Assembly: GCF_029215985.1 (NCBI RefSeq)
Contig: NZ_JAEMVC010000004.1
Span: forward strand, 48,223-112,222
Reading direction: 5' to 3'
From: Sulfurimonas sp. SAG-AH-194-C21
GTDB lineage: Bacteria; Campylobacterota; Campylobacteria; Campylobacterales; Sulfurimonadaceae
DNA: 64,000 nucleotides
Positions 17,299 to 27,346 of this stretch are shown in pieces (position 1 is the stretch's first letter; every line of letters begins with the position of its first letter). The notes under the pieces are model-generated. The model searched no databases, was not told where the DNA came from, and saw nothing but the letters and a program-made list of their open reading frames with translations. A program made the position numbers and the translations under genes.

Positions 17299-18624
17299 AT
17301 GAATCTACTTATTGTTGATGATAATAAAAATAATCGACTGATGCTTAGTCTTTTATTGGAAGAGTATAGTGAAAACAATGCTGATGTACAATTTTCTATG
17401 GATGAAGCAGTTGATGGTCTAGAAGCAGTTCACATGTGCAAGGCTAAGCACTATGATATGGTGCTTATGGATATCATGATGCCAAATATGGATGGAATTG
17501 AGGCTACAAAGCTTATTCGTCAAAATGATAAAAAGATTATGATCATTGCAGTGAGTGCAGTAGATGATCAAGCGAGACAAAAAGAGATACTAACACAGGG
17601 TGCAGAGGACTACATCTCTAAACCTGTTAATGTTGATATCTTTAATACAAGAATCTCAAACTATATACACCTTATAAATGCTAGAAATAGTGAAAAAGCG
17701 AATAAAATCAATAATGAAAAAGGTATTAATCTTTTTACAAAAGAGATATACAATCGTTATACTAAGTTTAGTCTCGCAAGTGAAGATGCTTTATCTGAAC
17801 TGTGGGAGTGTTTCCTTTTAGAAGGAACTGAAAATTTTGAAGGTTTAAGTGATGTTGTACGAATGATTTTTTCCTTAGGAGAAATGCAGTTGCGTTTAGG
17901 GACTAAAAGTCACCTTATAGTGGAAAGTTCATCTGAGTACCAGTACTTTACTGTCACTAATATTGATGCTGTTCCGACTCAAGTTTTAACACTTCTTTTC
18001 AAGAAAAATGAGGTCACTTCAGAGTATAAGACAGAAGATAATAAACTCTCCTTTAAGCTTAAAAAAATATTTGAAGTTTTTGAAGCAGAAGAACCTATTT
18101 TAGTTGTAGTACCTGAACAGACTATAAAAGTTGAAGAAGCAGTAACGAGTGTAGCGTATGCTTCTGTAGAGTTACAGGTTTTTGACTATTTAGATTCTGA
18201 AGATATGGCTGATTTAGAGGAGTATACTACTAAATTAAACTCTTTGATGCTTGTTGTTGGTAGTGGTGATGTAACAAGTGAGGAAGTAGAAGAAATCTAT
18301 ACTTATATAGAGAGACTAGGTTCAATCCTATCGAGTTATTCTGAAATATATGTGATAGCAGATGCTTTGCGTACTTTAGGAAGCACTATGTCTATTCATA
18401 CGGATATCTTTGTGCAAAACTCTGAGGCATTAGGACCAATGTGCGCAGCCTTTAGTAGAGACTTGATGAGCTGGGCAGAGCAGTCTTTTCATACAGGTGC
18501 ACCAAGTATAGACTTTATGAATGATACTATTGCTGTAAACTGTCAAACAATTGGAAGTATGTTAACGATGGATAGCGCACCAGCTGGTGATGCTGAAGAT
18601 TTTGATGATATTTTTGATTTTTAA
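17299..18624 (+). CDS. Response regulator with long uncharacterised C-terminal region
   Basis: Receiver VDDNKNNRLMLSLLL...MVLMDIMMPNMDGIEAT...AVSAVDD...DYISKPVN followed by ~300 aa unassigned, ending DFDDIFDF. Confidence 0.85.
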   Translation: MNLLIVDDNKNNRLMLSLLLEEYSENNADVQFSMDEAVDGLEAVHMCKAKHYDMVLMDIMMPNMDGIEATKLIRQNDKKIMIIAVSAVDDQARQKEILTQGAEDYISKPVNVDIFNTRISNYIHLINARNSEKANKINNEKGINLFTKEIYNRYTKFSLASEDALSELWECFLLEGTENFEGLSDVVRMIFSLGEMQLRLGTKSHLIVESSSEYQYFTVTNIDAVPTQVLTLLFKKNEVTSEYKTEDNKLSFKLKKIFEVFEAEEPILVVVPEQTIKVEEAVTSVAYASVELQVFDYLDSEDMADLEEYTTKLNSLMLVVGSGDVTSEEVEEIYTYIERLGSILSSYSEIYVIADALRTLGSTMSIHTDIFVQNSEALGPMCAAFSRDLMSWAEQSFHTGAPSIDFMNDTIAVNCQTIGSMLTMDSAPAGDAEDFDDIFDF

Positions 18625-18635
18625 GGAATGCTAGT

Positions 18636-18842
18636 ATGTATAAAGTAAATGTAATGAGTCCCTGTAGTTGTTTTGTGAAAAATGGACTTTGGGATACACA
18701 AGATTTCGATACTAAAGATGAAGCTAAAGTAGAAGCTGAGTCACTCCTAAACAAGATGAAAACAACTTTTTGTTCAAAACATGAGTTCTCTATGAGTGAA
18801 CAGTTTGGAACATACACAATCTACACTAAACCTCGTCGCTAG
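18636..18842 (+). CDS. Small conserved-looking hypothetical protein (68 aa) closing the cluster
   Basis: Clean ORF 11 bp after previous gene; MYKVNVMSPCSCFVKNGLWDTQDFDTKDEAKVEAESLL... Confidence 0.6.
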   Translation: MYKVNVMSPCSCFVKNGLWDTQDFDTKDEAKVEAESLLNKMKTTFCSKHEFSMSEQFGTYTIYTKPRR

Positions 18843-19555
18843 AGAAATATCTCTACGGCTCTAGCTAAATCCTCTTTTGTATCGATTCCAAAACCTGTTG
18901 AAGTGACTTTTACCATTGTGATACTCTTTTGATGATAGATAGCCCGAAGTTGCTCTAATTTTTCTATGTCTTCAATAGGGGCATCTTTAAGTGAGCAGAA
19001 CTCTTGTAAACTTTTTTTAGCAAAACCATAAATCCCTATGTGCCCGAAATACTTTGCTCCTCCACCTTGGTTATAAGGAATGGCAGAGCGCGAAAAGTAG
19101 ATGGCATTATCCTCATCATCTAAAACAACCTTAACAAGATTAGGGTCTTTCGCTGAGTCTGCATTAATAGCATTATAGCAACTGCCCATGATAAAAGGTT
19201 CATTGTCATTTTGTAATTTTTTGAGCTTTTTTATAAGCGACTCAACTACATTAGGTTCTATAAAAGGCTCATCTGCTTGAACGTTAATAATCAGTTCATT
19301 ATCATCTAGGTTTAATATTGTCGCACATTCATGAATACGGTCAGTTCCACTTTTATGAGTCGTAGAGGTAAGCATAGCCTCAATCCCATAAGACTTACAT
19401 ACTTCTATGATTTTTTCATCATCAGCGGCAACGACAACTCTATCTAAATGTGCTACTCTTTGGGCCGTACGAACTACCATAGGAAGCCCACCTATGTCTG
19501 CTAAAACCTTTTGAGGAAAACGTGTTGATGCAAGTCGTGCTGGAATAATAATCAT
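18839..19555 (-). CDS. kdsB: 3-deoxy-manno-octulosonate cytidylyltransferase
   Basis: MIIIPARLASTRFPQKVLADIGGLPMVVRTA...INVQADEPFI; start trimmed to the internal Met. Confidence 0.95.
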   Translation of the reverse strand: MIIIPARLASTRFPQKVLADIGGLPMVVRTAQRVAHLDRVVVAADDEKIIEVCKSYGIEAMLTSTTHKSGTDRIHECATILNLDDNELIINVQADEPFIEPNVVESLIKKLKKLQNDNEPFIMGSCYNAINADSAKDPNLVKVVLDDEDNAIYFSRSAIPYNQGGGAKYFGHIGIYGFAKKSLQEFCSLKDAPIEDIEKLEQLRAIYHQKSITMVKVTSTGFGIDTKEDLARAVEIFL

Positions 19556-19625
19556 AAGAGTAAAGCCTTTATAGGATATAATAAGGAAATTATATCTAAA
19601 CATATTAAAAAGGTCTCTTTCTTAC

Positions 19626-20321
19626 ATGACGCTCTATCAACCAGAATCAGGATACTCTTATAACTCAGACTCCCTTTTTTTATATGACTTTATTTCTCGT
19701 TTTAACCCTAAGGGAGAACTGCTTGATGTTGGAGCAGGATGTGGCATAGTCGGTTTACTTATTGGAAGAGATTTTACAAAAGTCAATGTATCTGCTGTAG
19801 AAAAACAAGAACTTTTTATAAAGTATGCAAAAAAAAATGCACTTATAAATAAGATAGAGTATCAACTATTTGAGTCTAATTTTTTAGAACTAGAAGAAGA
19901 AAATAAATATAACTTTATAGTTTCAAATCCTCCTTTTTATCCCCAAGGTGTTCAAAAAAGTGAAGATGAGATACTGCTAAACGCGAGGTATGCTTCAAAC
20001 CTTCCACTTGATGCATTTTTTAAAAAAGTGTCGCGTTTACTTAAACCCCATTCTCACTTTGTCTTCTGTTATGACCCTTCCTCTTTTGGAGATATATGTA
20101 GTGCTTTAGAAAAAGTAAAAATGAAAATATGTGATGTACAATTTGTATATCCTAAAGAGATAAAAAGTGCCTCTTTAGTAATGGTTCATGCCCGAAATGG
20201 CTCTAAGTCTATGATGAAAGTTTTAGAACCACTCATAGTTATGAATGAAAATGAGTACACACAAAGGATACAAGAGATTTTTAAAAAAACAGATACACAG
20301 AGTATAAAATGTCAACTATAA
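19626..20321 (+). CDS. tRNA1(Val) (adenine-N6)-methyltransferase-like methyltransferase
   Basis: LLDVGAGCGIVGLL and FIVSNPPFYPQG (NPPY-type motif). Confidence 0.8.
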   Translation: MTLYQPESGYSYNSDSLFLYDFISRFNPKGELLDVGAGCGIVGLLIGRDFTKVNVSAVEKQELFIKYAKKNALINKIEYQLFESNFLELEEENKYNFIVSNPPFYPQGVQKSEDEILLNARYASNLPLDAFFKKVSRLLKPHSHFVFCYDPSSFGDICSALEKVKMKICDVQFVYPKEIKSASLVMVHARNGSKSMMKVLEPLIVMNENEYTQRIQEIFKKTDTQSIKCQL

Positions 20322-20689
20322 TTAAAAAAGAGGGTTACCCTTATGCTTTTAACCAAGATGCTTGTGCTACTTGTGAGGGAAGATGTTGTACTGGGGAGAG
20401 TGGTTATATACATGTTTCAAAAGATGAGATATTTAAAATAGCTAAGTTATTAAATCTAAGTGTTAATGATTTTGGGGTAAAGTATCTTTTTAAGCATGGC
20501 TATAAATACTCTATAAAAGAAGTTCAACATGAGAACTCTTATGAATGTGTTTTTTATGATAGAGAGAGTAATGGCTGTAAGATATATACAGAGAGACCCT
20601 CTCAGTGTATCACTTTTCCTTTTTGGGATTATTTTAAAACAAATGTGGAAGAACTAAAAGATGAATGTCCAGGAATAGTTGATGATTAG
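20309..20689 (+). CDS. YkgJ-like cysteine cluster protein
   Basis: CATCEGRCCTGESGYI...CVFYDRESNGCKIYTERPSQCITFPFW. Confidence 0.85.
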   Translation: MSTIIKKEGYPYAFNQDACATCEGRCCTGESGYIHVSKDEIFKIAKLLNLSVNDFGVKYLFKHGYKYSIKEVQHENSYECVFYDRESNGCKIYTERPSQCITFPFWDYFKTNVEELKDECPGIVDD

Positions 20690-21962
20690 ACTTTGTATAT
20701 TTTTTATAACTGCTATTATTTTTACTTCATGTTCAGTGAGGGAAGAAGTAAAAGTAAAACCCAATGAAAAATCTTTTTTAGATGAAGACACCTATATACT
20801 TTTTGCCCTACGTGCAGAACAAGTTCAAGATTATAAGTCCGCTTCTGATCTTTTTACAACACTCTATGAAAAATCAGATAAACAAGAGTATATGTATCGC
20901 TCTCTTGAAAATGATTTGATAGCAAGAGAAAATGAAAAAGTTATAAAAAGAGTAGATGCATTTGAAAAAGAAAATATTTTTGATGTGAGACTGCTAAGAT
21001 ATAAAGTTGTAGCACTTTTTGAACTTGGACAACTTGATGAAGCGATAAAACTCTCAGTTCTTTTAGCAAGTAAGACTAAACTCCCCAATGATTATCTATT
21101 AACTTCAGATATCTACATAAAACGACAAGAATTTGATTTAGCTGTTAAGTATTTAGAGAGTGCTTATACAAAAAATAATAATGAAAAAATACTTGATAAA
21201 ATGTCCATCATTTTATATGTAGACTTAGGAAGAAAAAAAGAAGCTATCGCACACCTAGAGACATATTCTAGAATGATTGGTTGCTCAAAACTTATCTGTC
21301 TGCGTTTAATAGCTTTTTACTCTAATGATAATAATATTGATGGCTTACTTACAACATATTTAAGGCTTTACGAGGTTGATAAAAGCCCTAAAATAGCGAA
21401 AAAGATTATTCAAATTTATACATATCAACGTGATTATATACAATTGACAGCTTTTTTAGAAGAGTCTAAGAGTGATGATGTGGTACTTTTGCAGCTGTAC
21501 ACCTCTTTAAAGTATTATGATAAAGCATTTGTGCTTGCTTCGAAACTGTATTTAAAAACACTTAACATTGACTACTTAGGTCAGAGTGCTATTTATGAGT
21601 ATGAAAGTGCTGAGGATAAATCGTCAAAAGTTTTACTTAAAAGTGTTGTGGCTAAGTTGGAAAAAGTTGTAGCGCTAAACCATCAAACAATGTACCTTAA
21701 TTACCTTGGATACATACTCATAGACCATGAGGTAGATGTGAAAAAAGGAATGATGTATATTGAGCAAGTCTTAGCACTACAACCAAAGTCTGCATTTTAT
21801 CTTGACTCTAAAGCATGGGGTTACTATAAACTTGGTGAGTGTCAAAAAGCAGATAAACTTATAAAAGAAGTGGCACAGATGGAAGGTGGTGATGACCCTG
21901 AAGTTAAAGCTCATATTAAAAAGATAGATAGATGTTTAAAAAATAAAAAAGGTAAAAAATAA
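20679..21962 (+). CDS. TPR-repeat lipoprotein
   Basis: Lipobox-like [16 protein letters not shown]; repeated TPR-like helices; [46 protein letters not shown]. Confidence 0.75.
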   Translation: MMIRLCIFFITAIIFTSCSVREEVKVKPNEKSFLDEDTYILFALRAEQVQDYKSASDLFTTLYEKSDKQEYMYRSLENDLIARENEKVIKRVDAFEKENIFDVRLLRYKVVALFELGQLDEAIKLSVLLASKTKLPNDYLLTSDIYIKRQEFDLAVKYLESAYTKNNNEKILDKMSIILYVDLGRKKEAIAHLETYSRMIGCSKLICLRLIAFYSNDNNIDGLLTTYLRLYEVDKSPKIAKKIIQIYTYQRDYIQLTAFLEESKSDDVVLLQLYTSLKYYDKAFVLASKLYLKTLNIDYLGQSAIYEYESAEDKSSKVLLKSVVAKLEKVVALNHQTMYLNYLGYILIDHEVDVKKGMMYIEQVLALQPKSAFYLDSKAWGYYKLGECQKADKLIKEVAQMEGGDDPEVKAHIKKIDRCLKNKKGKK

Positions 21963-21963
21963 A

Positions 21964-22755
21964 ATGATTTTAGATGATATTATCAAAAAAACAAAAGAAG
22001 ATTTAGAAGAGAGAGAAAAAAAGTTTTCTCTTGACTGGCTTGGACGCTCACTCGCATTTAATGCTAGAGTTCCTCGTGATGTTATCCCTTACTTAAAAGC
22101 GACAGAAGAAGATCCATACCGAATTATCTCTGAAGTAAAAAAAGCCTCTCCTTCAAAGGGTATAATCCGTGAAGACTTTGACCCTTTAGCCATTGCACAA
22201 AGTTATGAACGCGGTGGTGCTAGTGCAATTTCTATCCTTACAGAACCACACTTTTTTCAAGGAAGCCTTGATTATCTTGGCGGTATTCGTCGTTATGTAG
22301 GTATACCACTGCTTCGTAAAGATTTTATTGTCTCAAAGTACCAAGTCTTAGAATCTACTGTTCATGGTGCTGATTTTATATTACTTATCGCAGCAGCACT
22401 CTCTAAAGCTGAGTTAAAAGATTTACTTAACTACACTAGACACTTAGGAATGGAAGCACTAGTTGAGGTTCATGATAAAACTGACTTAACAAAAGCCATT
22501 TATGCAGGAGCTGATATCATCGGTATTAACCACAGAAATTTACAGACATTTGAGATGAATATGAATCTCTGTTATGATCTTATCCCTCTTATTCCAAATG
22601 GGAAAATTATCGTAGCTGAGAGTGGTATATATGAGCATGGACAACTTGAGGACTTAAGTAAAGCTGGTGTAGATGCATTCTTAGTTGGTGAGTCTTTAAT
22701 GCGAACTGATGATGAAGAGACAGCACTCAGAATCCTTAAAAATGGAGTAGTTTAA
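21964..22755 (+). CDS. trpC: Indole-3-glycerol phosphate synthase
   Basis: [48 protein letters not shown]...LLRKDFIV...[10 protein letters not shown]...VAESGIY. Confidence 0.96.
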   Translation: MILDDIIKKTKEDLEEREKKFSLDWLGRSLAFNARVPRDVIPYLKATEEDPYRIISEVKKASPSKGIIREDFDPLAIAQSYERGGASAISILTEPHFFQGSLDYLGGIRRYVGIPLLRKDFIVSKYQVLESTVHGADFILLIAAALSKAELKDLLNYTRHLGMEALVEVHDKTDLTKAIYAGADIIGINHRNLQTFEMNMNLCYDLIPLIPNGKIIVAESGIYEHGQLEDLSKAGVDAFLVGESLMRTDDEETALRILKNGVV

Positions 22756-22756
22756 T

Positions 22757-23101
22757 ATGCGAAAAATACTTAGTATTTCTCTTCTTGCATTAGCACTTCT
22801 TTTAAGTGCTTGTACACAAGAGACACAAAACAAGATAGGTCGTAGTATCCAAAACTGGACAGGCACAGATGGTGTTTTAGATGTTTATATGGGTGAAAAA
22901 CTTGTACAGCGTTATATCAAAATAGATAAACTCTCAACTGCTGTTTCTACAAACGGTACTGAGTCTAGAAACTATAGATATGGTTATGGTTACTTAGATA
23001 CTAATCAAAACTATAAGGTAGATGCGGGTGAGAAAAAACTTTATTTTGAAGTGAGTAACTTCTCAACTCCATATATCTTTTATGATAATCCAGGACAATA
23101 A
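22757..23101 (+). CDS. Small lipoprotein, hypothetical
   Basis: Signal plus lipobox ILSISLLALALLLSAC. Confidence 0.65.
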   Translation: MRKILSISLLALALLLSACTQETQNKIGRSIQNWTGTDGVLDVYMGEKLVQRYIKIDKLSTAVSTNGTESRNYRYGYGYLDTNQNYKVDAGEKKLYFEVSNFSTPYIFYDNPGQ

Positions 23102-23104
23102 GCT

Positions 23105-24202
23105 GTGGATGTAATAGATTTATTTAAATTTTTTATCAACTCTAAGAGTGAAACACCAGATGATGGTGGACTACTTGATTTTATTGAAAATTATTTAGAA
23201 GGATTTGAAGCCGTTAGAGTTGATGTTGACGATATTAAAAACCTTTTTATTTATAAAAAATTCTCTGAGGGTGAACATCTCTGTTTTGCAGGACATGTAG
23301 ATGTAGTGCCAGCTGGTAGTAACTGGGATACAAATCCATATGAAGCTGTTGAAAAAGATGGTTTTATTTATGGTCGTGGTGCTCAAGATATGAAGAGTGG
23401 ATTGGCTGCGTTTACACAGGCTGTAAAAGAGACTAAAGAGTTTAAAGGGACACTTTCTCTTATGCTTACCTCAGATGAAGAGGGAGAAGCCGTAAATGGT
23501 ACTGTAAAACTCTTAGAATTTTTAGAAAACAATGACCTGCTTCCAGATGCTTGTGTAGTTGCTGAACCAACTTGCTCAAATAGATTCGGTGATGCTATAA
23601 AAGTAGGACGCCGTGGTTCTATAAATGGTTATCTAACTCTCAAAGGCAAACAAGGGCATGCGGCTTATCCAGAAAAAGCGATAAATCCTATTCATAATAT
23701 TTCAAAAGTTTTAGGAAATATGGCTGGAGTTGATTTGGATAATGGGGATGCGTTTTTCTCACCAAGTAAATTTGTAGTTACAGATATTCGCTCTGGAATG
23801 CAAGTGACAAATGTAACTCCTAATGAGCTCCAAATGATGTTTAACGTTAGAAACAACACAAAAACTACACAAAAAGAAGTTACAATGTTTGTAGAAAAAC
23901 ATTTTAAAGGGCTCGATTTCGAACTGCGTTTAACGCAAGGCTCTTATCCTTTTAGAACGGATACAAACACTAAACTTGTAAGATACCTAGACAGTGCGAT
24001 TGAGAGTGTGACAGGTATACGACCTGAACACTCTACAGCAGGTGGTACAAGTGATGCCCGCTTCATTTCACCTATGGGTGTAGCTGTGGTAGAGTTTGGT
24101 GTTAAAAATGACTCTATTCACTCTGTAAATGAGAGAACTACAAGAGGAGAAGTCGAGGACTTGTGTAAAGTGTTTAAAACTTTAATAGACAACTGGGAGT
24201 AA
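23105..24202 (+). CDS. dapE: Succinyl-diaminopimelate desuccinylase
   Basis: LCFAGHVDVVPAG, GRGAQDMKSGLAAF, TSDEEGEAVNGT, GGTSDARFI, EFGVKNDSIHSVNE. Initiation probably GTG. Confidence 0.95.
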   Translation: MDVIDLFKFFINSKSETPDDGGLLDFIENYLEGFEAVRVDVDDIKNLFIYKKFSEGEHLCFAGHVDVVPAGSNWDTNPYEAVEKDGFIYGRGAQDMKSGLAAFTQAVKETKEFKGTLSLMLTSDEEGEAVNGTVKLLEFLENNDLLPDACVVAEPTCSNRFGDAIKVGRRGSINGYLTLKGKQGHAAYPEKAINPIHNISKVLGNMAGVDLDNGDAFFSPSKFVVTDIRSGMQVTNVTPNELQMMFNVRNNTKTTQKEVTMFVEKHFKGLDFELRLTQGSYPFRTDTNTKLVRYLDSAIESVTGIRPEHSTAGGTSDARFISPMGVAVVEFGVKNDSIHSVNERTTRGEVEDLCKVFKTLIDNWE

Positions 24203-24204
24203 TT

Positions 24205-24606
24205 ATGAAAAAATTATTATCTATAATACTGTTAAGCATTGCACTTTTTGGTGCAAACTTAGATTGGTCAAGTGACTATAAACAAGCTTTAGTAGATGCT
24301 AAAAAAGAAAATAAACTTATATATGTATTTATTACAAGTGATAACTGTAAATGGTGTAAGAAGTTTGCAAACACAACACTGCAAGATGAAAAGATAAAAA
24401 AAAGACTCTATCGTGAATTTATAACTATTCATATGTCTCGTGATCAGCATAGTATCCCAACACAGTTTGAAACAGCACCCGTACCAAGACACTACTTTAC
24501 AGATACAGAGGGAAATATTTTATATAGCTCTTTGGGTCATCGTGGAGTAGCTTGTTTTGATGCCTTTATGGATAATGCACAAGATAAACTCAAAGTAAGT
24601 AAATAA
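24205..24606 (+). CDS. Periplasmic thioredoxin-fold protein
   Basis: Signal peptide, then KKENKLIYVFITSDNCKWCKKFANTTLQD (CxWC redox motif). Confidence 0.8.
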   Translation: MKKLLSIILLSIALFGANLDWSSDYKQALVDAKKENKLIYVFITSDNCKWCKKFANTTLQDEKIKKRLYREFITIHMSRDQHSIPTQFETAPVPRHYFTDTEGNILYSSLGHRGVACFDAFMDNAQDKLKVSK

Positions 24607-24625
24607 AATCAAGGAAATATAATAA

Positions 24626-25006
24626 ATGAAACTAGTACAAACAGATGATGCACCCTCGGCAATAGGACCTTACTCTCAAGCAGTAGTGGCAAATGGCATA
24701 GTATATACTTCAGGACAGATTGCTTTAACACCCCAAGGTGGGGATGAACTCTTGAGTGAAGATGTAGTTGTCCAAGCAGTCCGTGTAATGAAAAACCTTG
24801 AAGCAGTTCTTATAGAAGCTGGAAGTTCTTTAGACAATGTGCTTAAAACCACTATATTTTTAGCAAATATGGATGATTTTGCCCTTGTAAATGAAGTCTA
24901 CTCTGAAGCCTTTGGTTCACATAAACCAGCACGTGCAACGGTAGCCGTAAAAACTTTACCTAAAAATGCACTTGTAGAAGTGGATGCTGTGGCATTAGTA
25001 AAATAG
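24626..25006 (+). CDS. ridA: RidA family enamine/imine deaminase
   Basis: DDAPSAIGPYSQAVVANGIVYTSGQIAL...KPARATVAVKTLPKNALVEVDAVAL. Confidence 0.94.
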   Translation: MKLVQTDDAPSAIGPYSQAVVANGIVYTSGQIALTPQGGDELLSEDVVVQAVRVMKNLEAVLIEAGSSLDNVLKTTIFLANMDDFALVNEVYSEAFGSHKPARATVAVKTLPKNALVEVDAVALVK

Positions 25007-25020
25007 TACTTTATTAAAGT

Positions 25021-25368
25021 TTAGTGACCACAGTAGTTACCATCACAACCAATAACTACACCACTATCTGAAGCACTTTGCATTAAAAATTTGCGAAGAT
25101 GTTTTGTTTTACTTTTTCGCTTGAGTACTTTACGTACTCTCGCATCATCTCCTTTATGAAAAGTAATAAGTTTTTTCCCATCATTAGCAAAAGCTTTTTT
25201 CCATTTTTTAGATTTCATACGATCTGCCATTGTATATGGGTCACGATGACACTCTTTGCAGTACTGTAGATAAACTCGAAAGCCTCTTTCATCATAACGA
25301 TCCATTCTCGCTTCTAAAAGAGTAACGAGAAAAAGACTAAAGATTAGTAGATGTTTTAGATTAAGCAT
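25021..25368 (-). CDS. Small periplasmic c-type cytochrome-like protein
   Basis: Signal peptide and one CKECH haem-binding motif; Cys-containing C-terminus GCDGNYCGH. Confidence 0.65.
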   Translation of the reverse strand: MLNLKHLLIFSLFLVTLLEARMDRYDERGFRVYLQYCKECHRDPYTMADRMKSKKWKKAFANDGKKLITFHKGDDARVRKVLKRKSKTKHLRKFLMQSASDSGVVIGCDGNYCGH

Positions 25369-25513
25369 TGAGAATCCTTTTGTACAAATTGTACGATTAC
25401 ACTCTTAAATGAGAATAAAAGTGCATTTTTACAAGCATTAAACAAAACTTAAAGCTTGTTTGGATAGAATTGCGAACTTTAATGTAGAAATACATATTTT
25501 TTAAGGACCACAA

Positions 25514-25822
25514 ATGTACGCAATTATTAAAAATGGTGGTAAGCAGTATAAAGTGACAGAGGGTGATGAAATATCATTCGATAAAATGTCTCTTGACGCT
25601 GGTACTGTTATAGAAATCAAAGAAGTTTTAGCTGTTAACGCAGGTGAACTAGTATTCGGAGCTCCTTTTGTTGAAGGCGCAATCGTAACTGCTGTAGTTA
25701 TGAATGAAGGACGTGATAGAAAAGTTATTACTTTTAAGAAACGTCGTCGTAAAGACAGTAAAGTTAAGCGTGGTTTCAGACGAGACTTCACTCGTGTTAG
25801 AATCACGAAAATAGCTGCATAG
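25514..25822 (+). CDS. rplU: 50S ribosomal protein L21
   Basis: [20 protein letters not shown]...; adjacent to L27. Confidence 0.97.
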   Translation: MYAIIKNGGKQYKVTEGDEISFDKMSLDAGTVIEIKEVLAVNAGELVFGAPFVEGAIVTAVVMNEGRDRKVITFKKRRRKDSKVKRGFRRDFTRVRITKIAA

Positions 25823-25845
25823 CTAAATAACTCAAGGAGCATAAT

Positions 25846-26103
25846 ATGGCACATAAGAAAGGACAGGGAAGTACACAGAATAATCGTGACTCAGCCGGTA
25901 GAAGACTTGGTGTAAAAAAATTCGGTGGGGAATCTGTTATCGCTGGTAACATTGTTATTCGTCAACGTGGAACGAAAGTTCATCCAGGAAATAACATGGG
26001 AATGGGTAAAGATCATACTCTTTATGCATTAATTGATGGTGTTGTTAGATTCGAAAGAAAAGACAAAAAACGTCAACAAGTTTCAATTATACCTGCAGTA
26101 TAA
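25846..26103 (+). CDS. rpmA: 50S ribosomal protein L27
   Basis: [29 protein letters not shown]. Confidence 0.98.
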   Translation: MAHKKGQGSTQNNRDSAGRRLGVKKFGGESVIAGNIVIRQRGTKVHPGNNMGMGKDHTLYALIDGVVRFERKDKKRQQVSIIPAV

Positions 26104-26114
26104 CTCTACATATT

Positions 26115-26128
26115 TGGGCATCTGCCCA
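26115..26128 (+). terminator. Weak hairpin after rpmA
   Basis: TGGGC-ATCT-GCCCA; short stem, no strong U-tract. Confidence 0.3.
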
Positions 26129-26237
26129 GATACTTCATCTCAGAATTAATACAAATTCTAAATAAACAATAAATATTTAATAATTAACTCTTTTCATTAT
26201 AAGTAAATTTTTAAGTATTTAACATTAAGGAAATCAA

Positions 26238-27338
26238 ATGTTTACAGACAGCGTCGAATTAACAGTAAGTTCAGGAAAAGGTGGACAAGGTTGTGTTGCT
26301 TTTCGTCGTGAAAAATTTGTACTCAATGGTGGTCCAAATGGTGGTGATGGTGGAAAAGGTGGAGATGTTTACTTTAAATGTGACAATAATACTCACACAC
26401 TTTCTCATTTCCAAAGAAAGATGCACATAAGAGCAGATGGTGGTAAACCAGGTGAAGGTAGAAACTGTACTGGAAAATCAGGTGATAAAAAAGTTATTAT
26501 AGTTCCACCTGGAACACAGATACTTGATATGGAAACAGGCGATGTACTTTTTGACATGACTACAGATGGTCAAGAAGAGAAGTTTATTTTCGGTGGTAAA
26601 GGTGGGCTTGGAAATACTCACTTCAAATCTCCAACAAACCAAAGACCAACATATGCACAACCTGGTGAAAAAGGTGAGACTAGAGCTATTAAACTAGATC
26701 TTAAACTTATCGCAGATATCGGGTTAGTTGGTTTTCCTAATGTTGGAAAGTCAACACTTATATCAACTGTGTCGAATGCAAGACCTGAGATAGCTAACTA
26801 TGAGTTTACAACACTTACTCCTAAACTAGGTCAAGTAAACATTGGAGATTATGAGTCATTTGTTATGGCTGATATTCCAGGAATTATTGGTGGTGCGCAT
26901 GAGGGTAAAGGTTTAGGGATTCAGTTCTTACGTCATATCGAGCGAACTAAGATTCTTCTTTATATGGTTGATTTAGGTAACTATAGAGAACTAAAAGAGC
27001 AGATAGAAGTACTTAAAAGTGAGATTGCTTCATTTTCAGAAATTCTAGGTTCTTCAAAATATGCTATTGCCTTAACTCGTGTTGATGTAATCCCTCCTGA
27101 TGAGATAGAAGGTTTAGTAAATGACTTTTTAACACTTTTAGGTTTAGAAAAATCATATACTAATGAGTTTAACTTTGATTCTAAAATGCCTTTTTATGTG
27201 CAAGATTCAGCATCAGATGAGTTAGGGTTTGATATAAATAAACCATACTTAGTCGCACCTATATCTTCGCCAACACATAAAAATATAGAAGCATTAAAAC
27301 ATGCACTTTTTAATTTAGTACAAACAGATAGAACATAA
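26238..27338 (+). CDS. obgE: GTPase Obg
   Basis: Gly-rich Obg fold N-terminus, GFPNVGKSTLIS, ADIPGIIGGAHEGKGLG. Confidence 0.97.
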   Translation: MFTDSVELTVSSGKGGQGCVAFRREKFVLNGGPNGGDGGKGGDVYFKCDNNTHTLSHFQRKMHIRADGGKPGEGRNCTGKSGDKKVIIVPPGTQILDMETGDVLFDMTTDGQEEKFIFGGKGGLGNTHFKSPTNQRPTYAQPGEKGETRAIKLDLKLIADIGLVGFPNVGKSTLISTVSNARPEIANYEFTTLTPKLGQVNIGDYESFVMADIPGIIGGAHEGKGLGIQFLRHIERTKILLYMVDLGNYRELKEQIEVLKSEIASFSEILGSSKYAIALTRVDVIPPDEIEGLVNDFLTLLGLEKSYTNEFNFDSKMPFYVQDSASDELGFDINKPYLVAPISSPTHKNIEALKHALFNLVQTDRT

Positions 27339-27346
27339 GGTTAAAA

